A stretch of 64,000 bases of DNA from Callaeas wilsoni (lineage: Eukaryota > Chordata > Aves > Passeriformes > Callaeidae): NCBI GenBank assembly GCA_013398955.1, contig VWPU01004923.1, forward strand, positions 29,299 to 93,298, written 5' to 3'. The notes under the pieces were generated by a model. The model was not told the DNA's origin. It was given only the letters and a program-made list of their open reading frames with translations, and made no database searches. The translations under genes and the position numbers were made by a program. Of this stretch, positions 14,673 through 27,590 are shown piece after piece. Position 1 is the first letter of the stretch; every line of letters starts with the position of its first letter.

Positions 14673-17565
14673 CTCATGAACTTTCATTCCTACAGTTCTG
14701 CTGCAAGATGAGCTTTCTTCTTAAAAAGACTTTCAGTCCTAAAATAATTTTTAAAGCGACCCTGGGGTATAAAAAGCTTCAGCAAGGAAGAGACAAGGTT
14801 CTGCTCACAGAGCAGAAGGACAAGAGCAAAGACACGTGATGATGGACAAGAGGGATTTTCATCTCTGGCTCTTTTGTTATTTGATGCAGAATTGTGGCAA
14901 ACTGGTGTGAAAAGCCAGTATAATCCCAGGATTTTTCAATGTTTTTTCATTTTTTCACTATAAAAACCCCTGAGGTTATGGGAAAAGAAAGATGTCAAAC
15001 AGATCCAATATTTTTAAACTACTCAAAAGATCATCCAGTGCCTTCTCAGCATTCACACATAAAGTTGCAATAAAACAAGGAAAGGAATTCACACAGAAAA
15101 AATGTTAAATAAATAAATTAAAAATATAACTCATTATATAAATCATGGATGAGAATTGGCATGACAGGGAAAAAACAAACAGGACTCATTTCTGGCCAGA
15201 TCAGCTCATTAAACCACAGGATCTCCCAATGTACAAAGAGAGCAGGGTCAGAGGCAGAACCTCATGACAACATGGTCAGAATCCCCACATTTATTTGAGC
15301 TGTCAGTGCCATCAGACAGTGACAGGCAGCAAATGATGGCAGTGTCCCACCCAGCCAGCCCTCATTCCCATAGGAGCAGCCTTTCAGCCCCACACACACC
15401 TATAACCATATTCCTTTCAAAGAATGTTCCATTCTTTGTGAAATATTTCTACTTTGAGATAGTAATTCTCCAATTAAAAAAACCAACAATCTGCAAATGC
15501 TAAAGCTTTGGCTTATTTGCTTTGCTGGTTAAATAGAGGTACAGAAGACATGCAGAGACAATAAATAGTAACTAATCTGACTGGGAATTTTCATATTTCC
15601 CCCTGTATTTTGACAAGAGTCATTTATTTCTCTGCTGCTTCATTAGGTGCAGAAAACAAATCCCATTAAAAATATCCCTTCTCTCAGCAGCAAGTGTACA
15701 ACTAGAGAGATGCCAATTTCTAAAAATACCAAAAAGAGAAGTAACTGCAGGACAAACAGCATTCAGTCTGATGGACTGATAAGATACATGAGAAAAGCTC
15801 AGAGTTAACTAATCCATCCCAATGAGGACATTCTCCAAGTGCCCCCAGGCTGCAAGGTCCTGCACCCAGAGCTCTCAGCAACAACCTTCAGCACACAAGC
15901 TCCCAGCTGCAGAGGAGCAGGATCAGCAGGTCCTGGAGCAGGAATGCTGCAGCCCTTCTGCACTGCCTGAGGAAGGAGCTCCTGGGGCATCTCCTGCACA
16001 GCCACCACTGACGCTGCTCTGGGGACAGCAGGAAAGGTCCCATTTGGGACACGGCGATTTGGGGGTTATCTGGGGGATGTTTCGGCTCTCTCACACTCAG
16101 TTCCTTGGAGAGGATCTTCCAAGAATCCCCAACAAACCTCCTGGCTGTTTCCCACACACCGGGGCTCCTTTCCCCTCTCCCTGCTCAGTGTTAACACCAT
16201 ACAAGAGTCAACAACTCAGTTGTTATCTCAGCCACTGACAAAAGGTTTCTAACTCTCCAAACACTCTGTACACTGTGATCTTGGACAGGGAAATTCATGG
16301 CTCTCTCCAGTTTGCAGCTCTTCTGCTGGACACTGCTGGTACCAGTGGGAAGGGCCTCCAACAGAGCAGGCTCGGCTTTTGTCCTCCTCAAACCCTTGGA
16401 CACTTTCTGGGTTGGACATGGAGCTAGCCAGAACACTCACAAAAGCCTTCAGGAAAATCCACTCTTCATTAATAAGATGAAATGTTTGCTCTAACAGAGG
16501 TCAGTCACCTCTCCCACTACTTATTTGCAGATTTCAAGGCACCAACACCTGAAACAGCCCCAGGCTAGGCCAAAAATTGCCTTTTACCTTGTGAAACATT
16601 CTCTGAGCTTTGCAATTTGTGCTCAGAAGTTAATCAACAGATTAAATGCCTTCATTTCATCTCTAACTATTCCTGGTAAAAGTGACTGTGATTCCAGCTC
16701 CAGCAAGCTCCAGAGTGGGAACACAGTCCTGAGAAGCCCAGGAAACAACATCTCCAGCTCTGCCTCATGTCCTGCACAGGGGAGATCTCTCAAACAAGAA
16801 GAGAATCCTCTGGACAAGTGCACAGAGGAAAATCCCAGGCTGTAGCTTAACCTGGAGCTGGAGGAGAGGGCAGAGAGCCACCGAGTGCTGGGGGCAGGGA
16901 AGGCACTGCAGGGAGGCATCAGCACCCGCTCACACGCTGCCCTGGAAGCACCTGGTAGTGACCAGGGTGGGAAAGAGAGAGGAAGGTTGAAGGGATGTCT
17001 GACACAATTCAGGGCAGTGGGTTTTATGTCTTTAATCTTGAGCCTCCCCCAGGTTTGTGATTCCAGCAAACTGCTCTGGATCATAAACAGTTTATGTTTT
17101 AGGTGCTTCCCAAGCCAGCCAGGCACAGGCAGTTCTTAAACAAAAAGCATAAAATCCATATTCCTCTGGCAAGACGGGGAGGTGAATCAGTCCCACAGTG
17201 CTCTGCCCACCAGGACAGCACAAACATCCCAGGGCCTCAATCTGGATTTTAATGCCTCAGGCGATCTGGCTTCCAAGAGACAGTTTTTGTTCCAAAGCCA
17301 TGGCAGATTAGAAGATCCTTGACATAAACAGTGCCCATGTACCAATGACAGGCTCCTATTTCCCCCTGAAACCCAAGACCTAAGAATGTTAATAAAATTC
17401 CCTATGCTGCTTCATTTTCAGTAAGAAAATCTACAGGGAAATGTGGGTTTGGTATGAAGAATACAAAGCTGTAACCAGCAAACTTCAGAAACAACCCTCA
17501 CCTTCAGTCAGTCTGCACCAGTGTCACCTGGGACCGTTTTCATCCAACATCTGATCAATAAATAA

Positions 17566-17694
17566 AACCAAGGCCAGGTTGGATGGGGCCTGGAACAACA
17601 TGGGATAGTGGAAGGTGTTCCTGCCCATGGCAGCTGTTGGAATGAGATGATCTCTAAGGTCCCTTCCAACCCAAACCAATCCTAATTCCATGAT
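17566..17694 (+). mobile_element. CR1 retroposon 3' end, short
   Basis: Contains aaggccaggttggatgggg, tggaaggtgttcctgcccat and ggtcccttccaacccaaacc, then a decayed tail (cctaattccatgat). It is heavily 5'-truncated. Confidence 0.82.
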
Positions 17695-18260
17695 AAATAA
17701 ACTCACCCGTTGAAGTCACTATTTAAAACAACCTTCCCAAAACTTGGGTTAACTTTAAAAGTAAGTTTTTGTTTGCACTAAATATTGAAAGGTAGGAATT
17801 TCTCCTGACCCAGAGTCCCACTGCTGTGGAGTGCACAGGCAGGACCAGGAATGACACAGTTGGGAGTTATTTAGAGAAGGATTACCTCTGTCACTCAGTT
17901 CCACTGACACATGACAGCATGTGAGAAAGAGAGAGAATTACACAAAAGAGAAACACATTTGTTGAGAGCTGGAAACAGGTCCCAGCACATAAAAAGAGAA
18001 GATAAAACAAAGATAACCACAGGTGAGCACACTGAAACACCATCGCTGTGCCTTGACAGCGTGACCAGGATTCGTGCAGAGCTAAGCCAGGCAGGTGTCT
18101 CCTGACTCCCTGGACATGGAGCAGCTTTTCCAGGTGATCCATCACTGCCAGGCAGGGCTTGTTCCGTGGCACAGACACTGAATTTCAGGAGGCTGCAGCG
18201 TCCTGGGGTGCTGCTCGTGCCCTGCTGTGCCCAGGCCTTGCTCCAGCTGAGGGAAGCGCA

Positions 18261-18410
18261 GCATTCCCACTGGAGGGAATTCAGCACTCCCACTGGAGGG
18301 AATTCAGCATTCCCACTCGAGGGAATTCAGCATTCCCACTGGAGGGAATTCAGCACTCCCACTGGAGGGAATTCAGCATTCCCACTGGAGGGAATTCAGC
18401 AATCCCAGTG
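18261..18410 (+). repeat. 23-bp minisatellite abutting the exon G 5' splice site
   Basis: Six head-to-tail copies of a 23-bp unit, gcattcccactggaggg followed by aattca, start at 18261, 18284, 18307, 18330, 18353 and 18376, with a partial seventh to 18410. Units differ by only one or two bases (cact/catt, one ctcg for ctgg). On the transcribed strand each unit carries a ggg triplet. The array ends about 5 bases from the splice donor of the catalytic-serine exon. Confidence 0.97.
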
Positions 18411-18415
18411 CTTAC

Positions 18416-18572
18416 CATGGCCCACTGGCGAGCTTTGATCCTCATCTGGTTGTAGCTGCGCTCCTCGGCGTACAGGGCGCTCATGAAGGCGCCGATGGAC
18501 GTGCCCCCGATCATATCCACGGGAATTCCAGCCTCGATCAGCGCCCGGATAACGCCCACCTGGGAGCAGCCC
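18416..18572 (-). CDS. PNPLA7: PNPLA7 exon G: catalytic serine exon
   Basis: 157 nt, last base of Arg287 and residues 288-339. It completes GGGGARG, continues [19 protein letters not shown] and contains the lipase motif GTSIG. The nucleophile Ser312 codon is at 18497-18499. It then reads [20 protein letters not shown]. The acceptor is ggcacag and the donor gtaagc. The last codon is Met (ATG), where my recollection of mammalian homologues is Glu or Lys after QWA; the open frame and splice site are intact. A 23-bp minisatellite begins about 5 bases downstream of the donor. Confidence 0.95.
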
Positions 18573-19499
18573 CTGTGCCGAGGGAGGGAAAGGCAGAAAA
18601 AAGCCACTGTCAGACAAACAGTCGCTGAAGGAGTGCAAAGACATGAATGGTGCCTTCTAAGGAAGCCGAGCCCGCGCCAGCTGAGCTGCCAATCTCTCGC
18701 TAAACGAGCCCCAGTGCCAGGAACAAACATTATGAATGCAGGAATCTTCCAAGAGACTCCCAGAGGATCCCAGGGAACACGACCACGCAGCCTGGCTTCA
18801 GTGGGAAAGGCAGGGAGATGGAAGCAGCCAAGAGCTGAGCCGGTGCATGGGCGAGGGGAACGTCAGCGTGGATTTGAGGGAGGAACATCTACTGGGGTCC
18901 TTCCAAAGCAGCCAGGAAAGGCTGGAGTTCAGAGCCCTTCCCACGAGTTCCTTTTCCAGTCATTCTCCACAGAAACTGAGCCAGCCTGGGATACTGGGAG
19001 GGGGCACCACATGGATTAATAAGGAATATGGAGGTGGAAACAAAAGCAAGCAAAGACAAACAGTGATGAGAGGGCAGAGGTTGAGTCTGCACACAGACCC
19101 AGGAGAGGGGCAGATGAGGAGGCAACTTTTGAGGATGACACAAATTCCTTCAGGAGAGTAAACATATTCCTTGATTTCAAGTGCAGAAGGAATTCTGAGC
19201 AACAATGGAGTCAAGTGATAAAGAACAGATGAACCTCAGTGCTGATGGGACAAGAGGAAAATAGAAGCGGCAACGCCCCTACAGCAACCAGTTCTTATCC
19301 AGCTCTGCTCACATGGATTTGGGAACCCCTGGGGATATTCCCTGAAAAATATTAACCTACTGTTCAGTGCAAGTTCAAGTGGCAAATCAAAGAAACCAAA
19401 ATAAAACAGAAAACATAAGAACACACACCCAGGATGGGCCAGTGCTTGGAAAACTGCGAGCAAGCTCAGACTTCTCACTCAAAAAAAGAGCAGAACTAA

Positions 19500-19850
19500 A
19501 AAATGACAGAGAAGCACAAAAGGTGACCAGAATACGGGATGGACTTCACATGAGGAGAAACTGAACTTGAATCACTCGCTGGGGAAGATCCTGGCTGATA
19601 GGAAACATGCAGGGCCAGCAATGATATCACCATGCAGAGATTTTAATGGAAAGGAAAGAATTTGCAGACAGGTGTACGTAGAGCACAAACTGGGGAAGCC
19701 GCTGTTACCACATGCTGGAGAGGTCAAATCACAAATGGATTTAAATGTGGAAAGGATGAATCAAAGGTACCAGGCTGTCAGTGGCTACTAAACATGACAA
19801 ATGGGAGGTGCGAGCTGGTGTTCAGGAGGCTCAGAAGCTGCTAAGTGCTG
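19500..19850 (+). mobile_element. Decayed ancient CR1-like element
   Basis: Scattered landmarks follow the order of older sauropsid CR1 elements: gtgaccagaatacgggatgg, cacatgaggagaaactgaa, aatggatttaaatgtgga and cagtggctactaaacatga. Similarity is patchy, so this would be a much older insertion than the other copies. It could also be unrelated intronic sequence. Confidence 0.4.
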
Positions 19851-22329
19851 CAAACACTCATTTCTGAAGCAGTCGCTGCTCCCCACCACCAGAAGTGAGA
19901 GAGCAGAGGTGGAACATTTGATCTGATCCTATGATCAAATCTGATCTTTTATCCTCTAGTGGGAGAGAGATCCCTGTCCATCCCACAGAACCACTGCAAA
20001 ACCACGGAACACTGCAGTGGAGGCCAATGGCCCTTCCAAGCAGCCCAGAACTACAGCCTCTGCTTTCAAATGCTCTGTCCAATGAATAAGAAGCATTTTT
20101 GACTAGTTCATCCCACCTGGATGGATGCTTCGCAGTCTAAGCCATAAAGCAGTAAAAAAATCTTCCTTTTCCCATTTTCATCCCATTTTCTGTCCCCCAC
20201 AGTTTGCTCTATTTCCATCCTCCTTCCTCTTGCTGTTTACATCCTATAAATACTTGCTAACAGCTGCCAAGTCCACCGTAGGTGTCATTTGGCCAAGCTA
20301 TGCTGAACACATTCTTTCCATCCAAATAAATCCCCTCCAGCTGCTGAAATGCTTTGGGACAGGTTCGTGGTTGTACTGGGTGTAAATGACTTCAGTGACA
20401 GATCCGTGCTGCTGGAATCCAAGAGCAGAAAATGGCTCATTTCGCTTTCCTCTCCAAATTCCCCTCCCCCTCTTCTCCTACTGCTTCTTCCCACAAGATG
20501 CCCTGAGTTAAAGGAATTACACTTTTATCCTGCCCATTGTTTTTAGGCTTTTAGAGTGTAGCTATTTTTGCACTCTGCTGCTCGTGCCTGGCACTCCCCA
20601 CTGCCTCAGCCCCGAAATTCCCCCAAGGAACAGACCTTTCCCTACACCGACCTGCCCTCTGGAGACAGCCCACATCAGGTGCCCTTCTGAGGACATGGGA
20701 AGTACCTTAAAGCATTTCCTGCTTAGAGGACAATTTTAAACAGGCCATGAGTAGCTCCAGACTGGATTCTCTCCCTTTAACTGTTTCTCCTGATTCACAC
20801 ATCCATAAATACAAGGGATTTGATGTGAGCACTCTGGATTTGTTCCTACTTTGCTGCATGATGTCTTTGAATGAATAACAAAAGATCATTATTACTTTCA
20901 TTGGCAAGTCATCCCCTCCTCGTGCATCCACAGAATCCCTGCCAATATCCCACTAATGTGTGACAGCCACAGATCTCCAACAGATTCGCTGATCCCAAAG
21001 CAAGATGGGAATCAAAGTCCTTTTCTTGCTTGTAAAGGGACCTCCCATGAGCTGCCTGACTAAATTATGTTTTGTATATACACGACCACAAAGCTGATTC
21101 TTTCAGCTTCAACATCCTGAGCAGGAGCATTCCTGGAATTTGCAAACTAAACCCTGAAAAAGGGCAAATGTGCCTGAGTCCCTCTGTTTCTCCAGGAACC
21201 ACCTGACCTCCTGAAAGACATAAATGTGGGGGTTTTTTTCCCCCTCTCCCTACAGCTTTAGGCCATCACTGCCCCAGCACCGTTACTACGTGGGACTTCT
21301 CAACAACTGCCTGCAGTTGGTTCTCTCCTGGGCACTTCTTCCCAGCTCCACAAACACGGGCAGGCTGCCAAGGGAAGCGTGCGCTGGCGCCGGCGCCCTG
21401 CCAGGCACCCACATCCCCTCTGACAGCATCCCGGCGCTCCCACAGAGCTGCAGTGGACACCTGCAAACTGAAGAGGACGAGAAACTGAAGCCAGGAGCAA
21501 GATCCCTGTTAACAGCCAGAGGACTAGCGCAGAAAAAAACCCAGGGCTTGTGCACTTCTTGTAATACCAGGCCCGATTTCACAGGGGACGTGTCCTGGTT
21601 TAGGGAAATGTGAAAATACAAGTGTTGGGCAAGAGAGGAACAAAGGGAGATGGATTGAGCCAGTGCTGTACCTGCACAGCAGTGACAACACGAGGGCAGG
21701 GATGACACAGAGCTGAGTGTCACTCACTGCAAAGGAGAGGGACAGGGGAGTGCTGTTAAAGCAGCATCCCAGACAGGGCATGCACACACAGAGTGTCCCT
21801 AGAGCTGCACGTGCAGCTTCCTTCACCCTAAAGCTGCCTGAAGGAGCAGCTGGATGGAGCACCTCCCCTGCCAGGACTAACACTGTCCCAGGATAGTGAC
21901 AAGTGGCCTAGGAACAATGACCTACAAGATGACTTTCAAATGATTTCTATCAGAACCTGAAGTTTTGGGTTCCAAATCTTTGCACCTCCAGGAGGTGCAG
22001 TCAGTATCTGAACAGACTCTCTTCCATTGTGCCCACTGCCTATGACAGGCCTGATGCATTAATGCCCTTTGCAGAGAGAGCTGAACCAGCATCACCCAGC
22101 TCGAGGAGGAGCTGGAAGCCAGAGCCAGGCTCTGTTCTCAGCTCTGCCACTGCCTCAGCCTGACCTGAGCGAGGCAAAGCAGGGGCTGCTCTGGGCATCA
22201 CTGCCCCAAGTGCTGCTTTCTGCACAAATCATGATCCCCATGCTGAATGAGCCTCCAAAAGCTGTGCTGTGCTGGCTAAACTCCAAGCACCATTCCTTCT
22301 TTACTACTCATGGTCACAAAGAGGTCACT

Positions 22330-22706
22330 TGGTCTGGTCAGCTGGACAAGAGGGGACTGAGGAGAGACCTCACTGCAGTTACAGGTGCCTTGTGAGGGGA
22401 AGAACAGGGACAGCTCCAATCTCTGCTCTGTGGTGACCAGGACAGGAGCCAGGGAACGGCTGGAGCTGGGCCAGGGCAGGCTCAGGCTGGAGATCAGGGA
22501 AAGGTTCTTCCCCCAGAGGTGCTGGGCACTGCCCAGGCTCCCCAGGGAATGGGCACGGCCCCGAGGCGGCCAGAGCTCCAGGAGCGTTTGGACAGCGCTG
22601 CCAGGGATGCCCAGGGTGGGGTTGTTGGGGTGTCTGTGCAGGGCCAGGGGCTGGGCTGGATGATCCTGGTGGGTCCCTTCCAGCTCAGGAGATTCTGTGA
22701 TTCTGG
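22330..22706 (+). mobile_element. CR1 retroposon, GC-rich subfamily
   Basis: About 375 bp from gtctggtcagctggacaaga to the tail agattctgtgattctggg. The internal run ggaacggctggagctgggcc ... gttcttcccccagaggtgc is almost identical to 59690-59935 on the plus strand and to 57170-57418 on the minus strand. The tail uses ccttccagctcagg in place of ccttccaaccc, marking a distinct subfamily. Confidence 0.9.
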
Positions 22707-23669
22707 GAAAGAAATGACCACAAAGCAGAGAGAGGAGTTATAGGGCTGCAGACCTGCTTCCCTAAATGCCACAGCCCAGCGCACACAGAGAGCTCAGCCT
22801 TTCTGCCAGAAGGTCTTGCAGGAAAATTCCTGCTGCTGAAATGAGCCCTTGCTTTCATCCCCTGGGGAAGTGCTGCTGGCATGTGACTGCAATGCACGAA
22901 GGCCAGAGCAGAACTGATAAAAGGAAAATTCCCCTGCGAGCCGTGCATGTGCCAGCCCCGCACGTGCTGCCAGAGCCGGGATTAGATCTGGCTCAGGAGG
23001 AAGGCAGCGAATGCAGCAGGACATCCCAGATTAAAGTGCCAGCAGGAAGGCAGGCTGTCCTCCCTGCTCAGGGCAGGGGCTGAAGGAAACACAATCAATA
23101 CAAATCCAGAGCTCGTGCAGCAGTATTTTCCCCACTAGCCATGTTTAACACATCAGCAGGATGCTGCCTGTGTTTGAAAGAACACAGAGCCTGGGAGCAG
23201 CCAGAAGGGACACTCGTTTTTCAGACCATGGCTAAGGGGACAGCCAGGCAAGGCTGCAGCTCCACCACCTCCAAAGTCCATGTCAGCTTCAAAAGGGAAG
23301 CTGGATTCAGCCTCACCAGCCCCCATCTCTCCTCCTAACTGACTCGGCAGGATGAAGGCGATCTCTCTGATTGCTCTGAAGAGATGCTGTTTCCTTTGGT
23401 TAAAAAAGGATTAAGGCCATGGCTGCTGCAGAGCTCTGCTGTGTCTCCCACCAAAGCCTCCCCAGGGTGGGACACACAGCTTCCTGCCCCTCCTTCCTGA
23501 TGGAGTTACCTGGCAAAGGAGGCAGAAAAACAGAGAAATTGTCAAGGAGACTTTATTAAGCTCCACTAGAACCCAATAAACACCCTGAGTTAAGACACTC
23601 TCAGAACCTTACAACTCCTGAAGCAGCAAAGCCATAAAATCCGCTTTTCCTTGGAAGGGCTGTCCAGTC

Positions 23670-23846
23670 CCACACAGGCTGCCCAGGGCAGTGGTGGAGT
23701 CCCCAGCCCTGGAGGGGTTTAAAAGCCATGTGGATGTGGCACTTGGGGACATGGGTTAGTGCTGGCCTGGGCAGTGCTGGGGGAATGGTTGGACTCCATG
23801 ATCTTAAAGGTCTTTTCCAACCTTAACAATTCTGCAATTCTATGAA
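23670..23846 (+). mobile_element. CR1 retroposon 3' end, classical type
   Basis: Shows aggctgcccagggcagtgg, catgtggatgtggcacttgg and gatcttaaaggtcttttcc, with the tail aacaattctgcaattctatg. It belongs to the same type as the copies at 11175 and 53925. Confidence 0.9.
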
Positions 23847-26800
23847 TTTGCATTTACCATGTCCATTTTGGAGATGTGCAAAAAGCAGTGCATTGGGCAA
23901 CCACTCCCCCAACTCTGCTCTGAGCACAACAGAAATAAACTGAAGGTGCTTGAGCTTCCAAGCCCACAGAACTGGACAGCACATCCTGAAATCCACTTTT
24001 TTAAGCACACGGGGCCCACTGTCCCAAAAGTGGGGCTGGTGGGGCTGGTGACTGAGCCTGCAGCTCTCAGAGTAACAGATGCAGCTACAAGCACTGCAGA
24101 ACCATTAACTGAGTGGTGGTGGGGGTTCTGGATCCTTCTTGGAGTCATTGTGGAGGTGCTCGTTGTATTGGGGTGAGAGGAAACTGGATGCTGTTTATGT
24201 GAAGAGCTACATGGAAAGGCATCAGGAAAGGTGATGTAAGGAAAAGCCTCTTCTTTAGATAAACAACAGCATTTTTTGGTGTGTTCTGTGGCTGATCCTG
24301 GCATTGAGTGGCTCAGTCACTGGCTCAGAAATGGAGCAAGTCTGCTACAAGTTGCAACTGGATTCTCTCCAACTGGCACCTTCGAGCTTTTGCAGCAGCA
24401 GCAATATACCCAAACATTGCTTTGAAATCTAATCCTAGTTATATCTTTCCAATAACATTATTTCCCAGCTTTCCTGACCATAAAACTTCCCAGCATCATA
24501 AATCTGCCAGAATTAGTGCAGTGATTTTCTGCCAGCTCCAAAGGAGCACAGAAACCAGACCCCTGCATTTCTGCTGCTGTGGTTCTACGTGAGTACTTAC
24601 AAGGAACTTTCCAATCTTGACAACATTAATTAATTGATTAATCAACTAAGCACCATTTCTAAACTAAACAGAGGGATAACCCCCCATTACTGGGTTCTCA
24701 TCCTGACATCCAGCTACCAGCAGGATCTCTCCCAGCAGCTGCCCTGAAGGAAGCTTCCACAGCCCACAGGTATTGATCCACAGACCTGAATTTTTCCTGT
24801 CTTCCTCTCCATTAACAACAATCTCATTCCATCCTCTCATTTAGCTTTGCCCTCAGATTCCCACCAGCTCCTTAAGGCAGAGCTCAGGAGCCATTTCCCT
24901 TTGGCCTTGCCACGCTGCAGAGATCACGCATCAACCCTGTGCCAGACAGGCACATCTGGCAGAAAAAGCATCTCCTATCCATCACAAGCCCAGTGAAACC
25001 CCCTTCCTGCAAGAAAATCCAAATACAATGTCCTTTTATAGCCCTGATCTTGTTTCTGCTTTATACACTAACTTTAGAACAAGCTTTAAACAAAGAGATT
25101 TGTGCCTGACACAGAAATAAATGAGCAAAATGCGTCCAGCACTTCCAGGAGGGGCTGTCAGGGCTACCCAGCCCTGGGGTGTGAAGGGATACAGGAGGAA
25201 GGCATTGGAGGGGAGAAAATGCACAAAATAGTCTCAGCAAATTATAAAATGCACCAGGGTTTTTGTTTTCTGATCCCAGCTGGCAGCAGCACGCTCGGAG
25301 AGAGGCACAGGAGCAGGGAAGAGGCTGAATGACAAACTGCACCCACTTGGGGATGTCACAAAATCCTGTCTCTTACTCTGAGCCAAGGAACAACTCAGTT
25401 ATCATCTGCAAAGGAAGATAATTTCTTTGGAAAACAAATATATCCTCCTTCCCCACTCTTCCCTTTGAGACTTATTTATTAAAGCCTTGGAAGAACCCAT
25501 TTTGAGCACAACATCTGGAAGCTGCAGAAATAAGACCAAAGCACTTTAGAGAATATAACTGTTAATTTACTTTTTCCTAACAGGAAAGCTCACTGCCCAG
25601 GTAGGGCTGGACAGAAATTCCCCAAAATCACAGCAACACAAGAACCATACTCCTGAAAGCACATGGACTTGCCAACAGAGCTTTACAGCTGCTCCATGGA
25701 AGTGAACACAGCACATGCTTTTACATCTAATAAAAAAAGGTGCAAAACCAGCAACAAGAGCTGACCCACAACTCCCCAGCCTCCTTGTTTAATTTCACCT
25801 GTTTATCAAGGCACTGCTGTGAATAAATGAGTTTGGTGGGTTGAAGACTGGAGATCAGAACAGGAGAGTCCAACTAAACCACCTGCAATTAATTTTAGGG
25901 GTTTTTTAAGCCATAACTTTGAAGTTGATGACTCCCAAGCTCCTGCTGCTTGCAGGGTTTAATAGAAGCTGTTATAACCTTCAACCTTCGTGGCAGATGG
26001 GCACAAATGAGCAATTACAGAGGTGCTGCAGATGGGAAAAGGAAAAATCAGATCATTAAGCATTCCATGGGTGCCAAGCCACGTGAACAAGGCTTTTGTG
26101 GGCACGTGATGAGCCAACTGTTCCACAGCTCTCCGAGCTATTGGCATTCAGGTCTGGGAATAGGGAGCAGCCGCAGGCTCTGCCTTTCCCCCAGCTCACT
26201 TGGAGGCAGAGTTCTGAGCTGCTGCACAAACACGATTAAAACCACGACGAACGCGCCGGCGTCGCTCGGGATGGTCCCTCCCTGGAGAAATCCAAGCAGA
26301 GCCCCTCAGGAGCAATTAGGCTGCAGCCTCTTCCCAACCATCTGCAAGCACAGCCCGAGGCCCTCAGAGGAGCTCCCAGCCGTGTCTCAGGAGCTCTGCT
26401 CAACAACAGCAAACACAACTCACTGATTTATTTTTAGGGGTTGTTTTTTTGTTTGTTCAAACAACACAGCTCAAGGGCTGACCTGGATAAGACTCAAATT
26501 AGATATCCAAACATACATTATCATCATCTTTTCCAAGCAGGAGCCCACCTTCCTTACCTCACTCCTTCAGCCTTTCCCAAAGAGCAGCACAAGTAAAACA
26601 CCAAGTCAAAGGTGCAGTTTCATCTTTAAGGATAGAGTTTTGCTGCTTCTCTGTTATTTTGCCTCCTGAATACTGCCCTGGAATCAAATGTAATTTTTGA
26701 AAGATGCTGGGAATCCAGAAGCCTGACTCTGGAGTTCAGTTTTCCCTCTGGTTTATCTGCACGTGGCAATGGATGCTCCACTCGTGACAAGAGCACGGAC

Positions 26801-27569
26801 ACCCAGCACAGGACACTTCTCAAGCACCTTCAGGAGTAATTACAAGCTCTGAAGCCCCCTATGCATCAGTCTGAGCTTCAAAAAGGGATATCACACAGAA
26901 AAATTCCACTCCACCGTGCACTGAGATACAGACATTTATCTACACACACAAAAGCCATAGCACAGGTCACCAAACAGCTTCCTCTCCTCCAAAATGCTCC
27001 CAGCCAGGGCAGGCTGGCCATGATGGGGGAAGGCTGCAAAGATTAACCTCAGGGCTGCCAACTTTCTGCCTTTCCAAAGTCAAGAGACAGACTGGCCTGG
27101 TGTACAAAGGGATTACTCTGAAGAACAGGAACTGGAGGAAAGATATTTCAAGTATTCAGAGGTCGGAGTGGTTTTTTTTTTCCATGACACAAAGCAGATT
27201 GAGCCCCTTTTGTATCATTTTGATACTTCCCTGCTGCAGAAATCCTGCTTCCTCAGCTGTTACTGGGCACTGACAGACTGCAGATGCTGCACAGCAAGCC
27301 TGATTCTTCCATTTAAACCCAGGGAAGAAGCATTTTTCAAGTTCCTTTCATATCTCAGCTTCATTTACTGCAACTTCAGAGCACGATCAGGATGAGGAAT
27401 GGGATCCTTTTAGCAGCACATATTCTTCAAGACCTGTCTTGCTAGAGAAGAGGAGAGCACAGCCCTTACGTGCCAGCTCAGTACCTCCAGCAAGCACTTG
27501 GAAATGGAACAGGAATTTCAGGGAGATGCTGCCTGACTGCATCAGGGGGAGAGAAAGAAAAGACAGGAA

Positions 27570-27590
27570 TTGAAAAAAAAAAAAAAAAAA
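27570..27590. repeat. A homopolymer (T on the transcribed strand)
   Basis: An uninterrupted run of roughly 20 A follows acaggaattg. No retroposon body is recognisable on its left, so it is listed only as a simple repeat. Confidence 0.9.

Larger units (their letters stand above)
12400..18415 (-). other. PNPLA7: Intron G-F of PNPLA7
   Basis: 6.0 kb intron. It contains CR1 copies at 14457-14672 (minus) and 17566-17694 (plus) and, at its very 5' end next to exon G, a 23-bp minisatellite (18261-18410). A long pyrimidine tract on the transcribed strand (12402-12420) precedes exon F. Confidence 0.85.

Noticed and set aside
16623..17126. A 167-codon minus-strand open frame
   Set aside because: No family resemblance and no exon-like boundaries that fit PNPLA7 phases.
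18261..18410. Regularly spaced repeats as a possible CRISPR array
   Set aside because: The units are directly head-to-tail with no unique spacers, in a vertebrate intron.
18159..18455. Repetitive open frames over the minisatellite (HSHWREF-like repeats)
   Set aside because: The 23-bp unit is not a multiple of three, so all frames stay open by chance; it is intronic DNA next to a splice donor.
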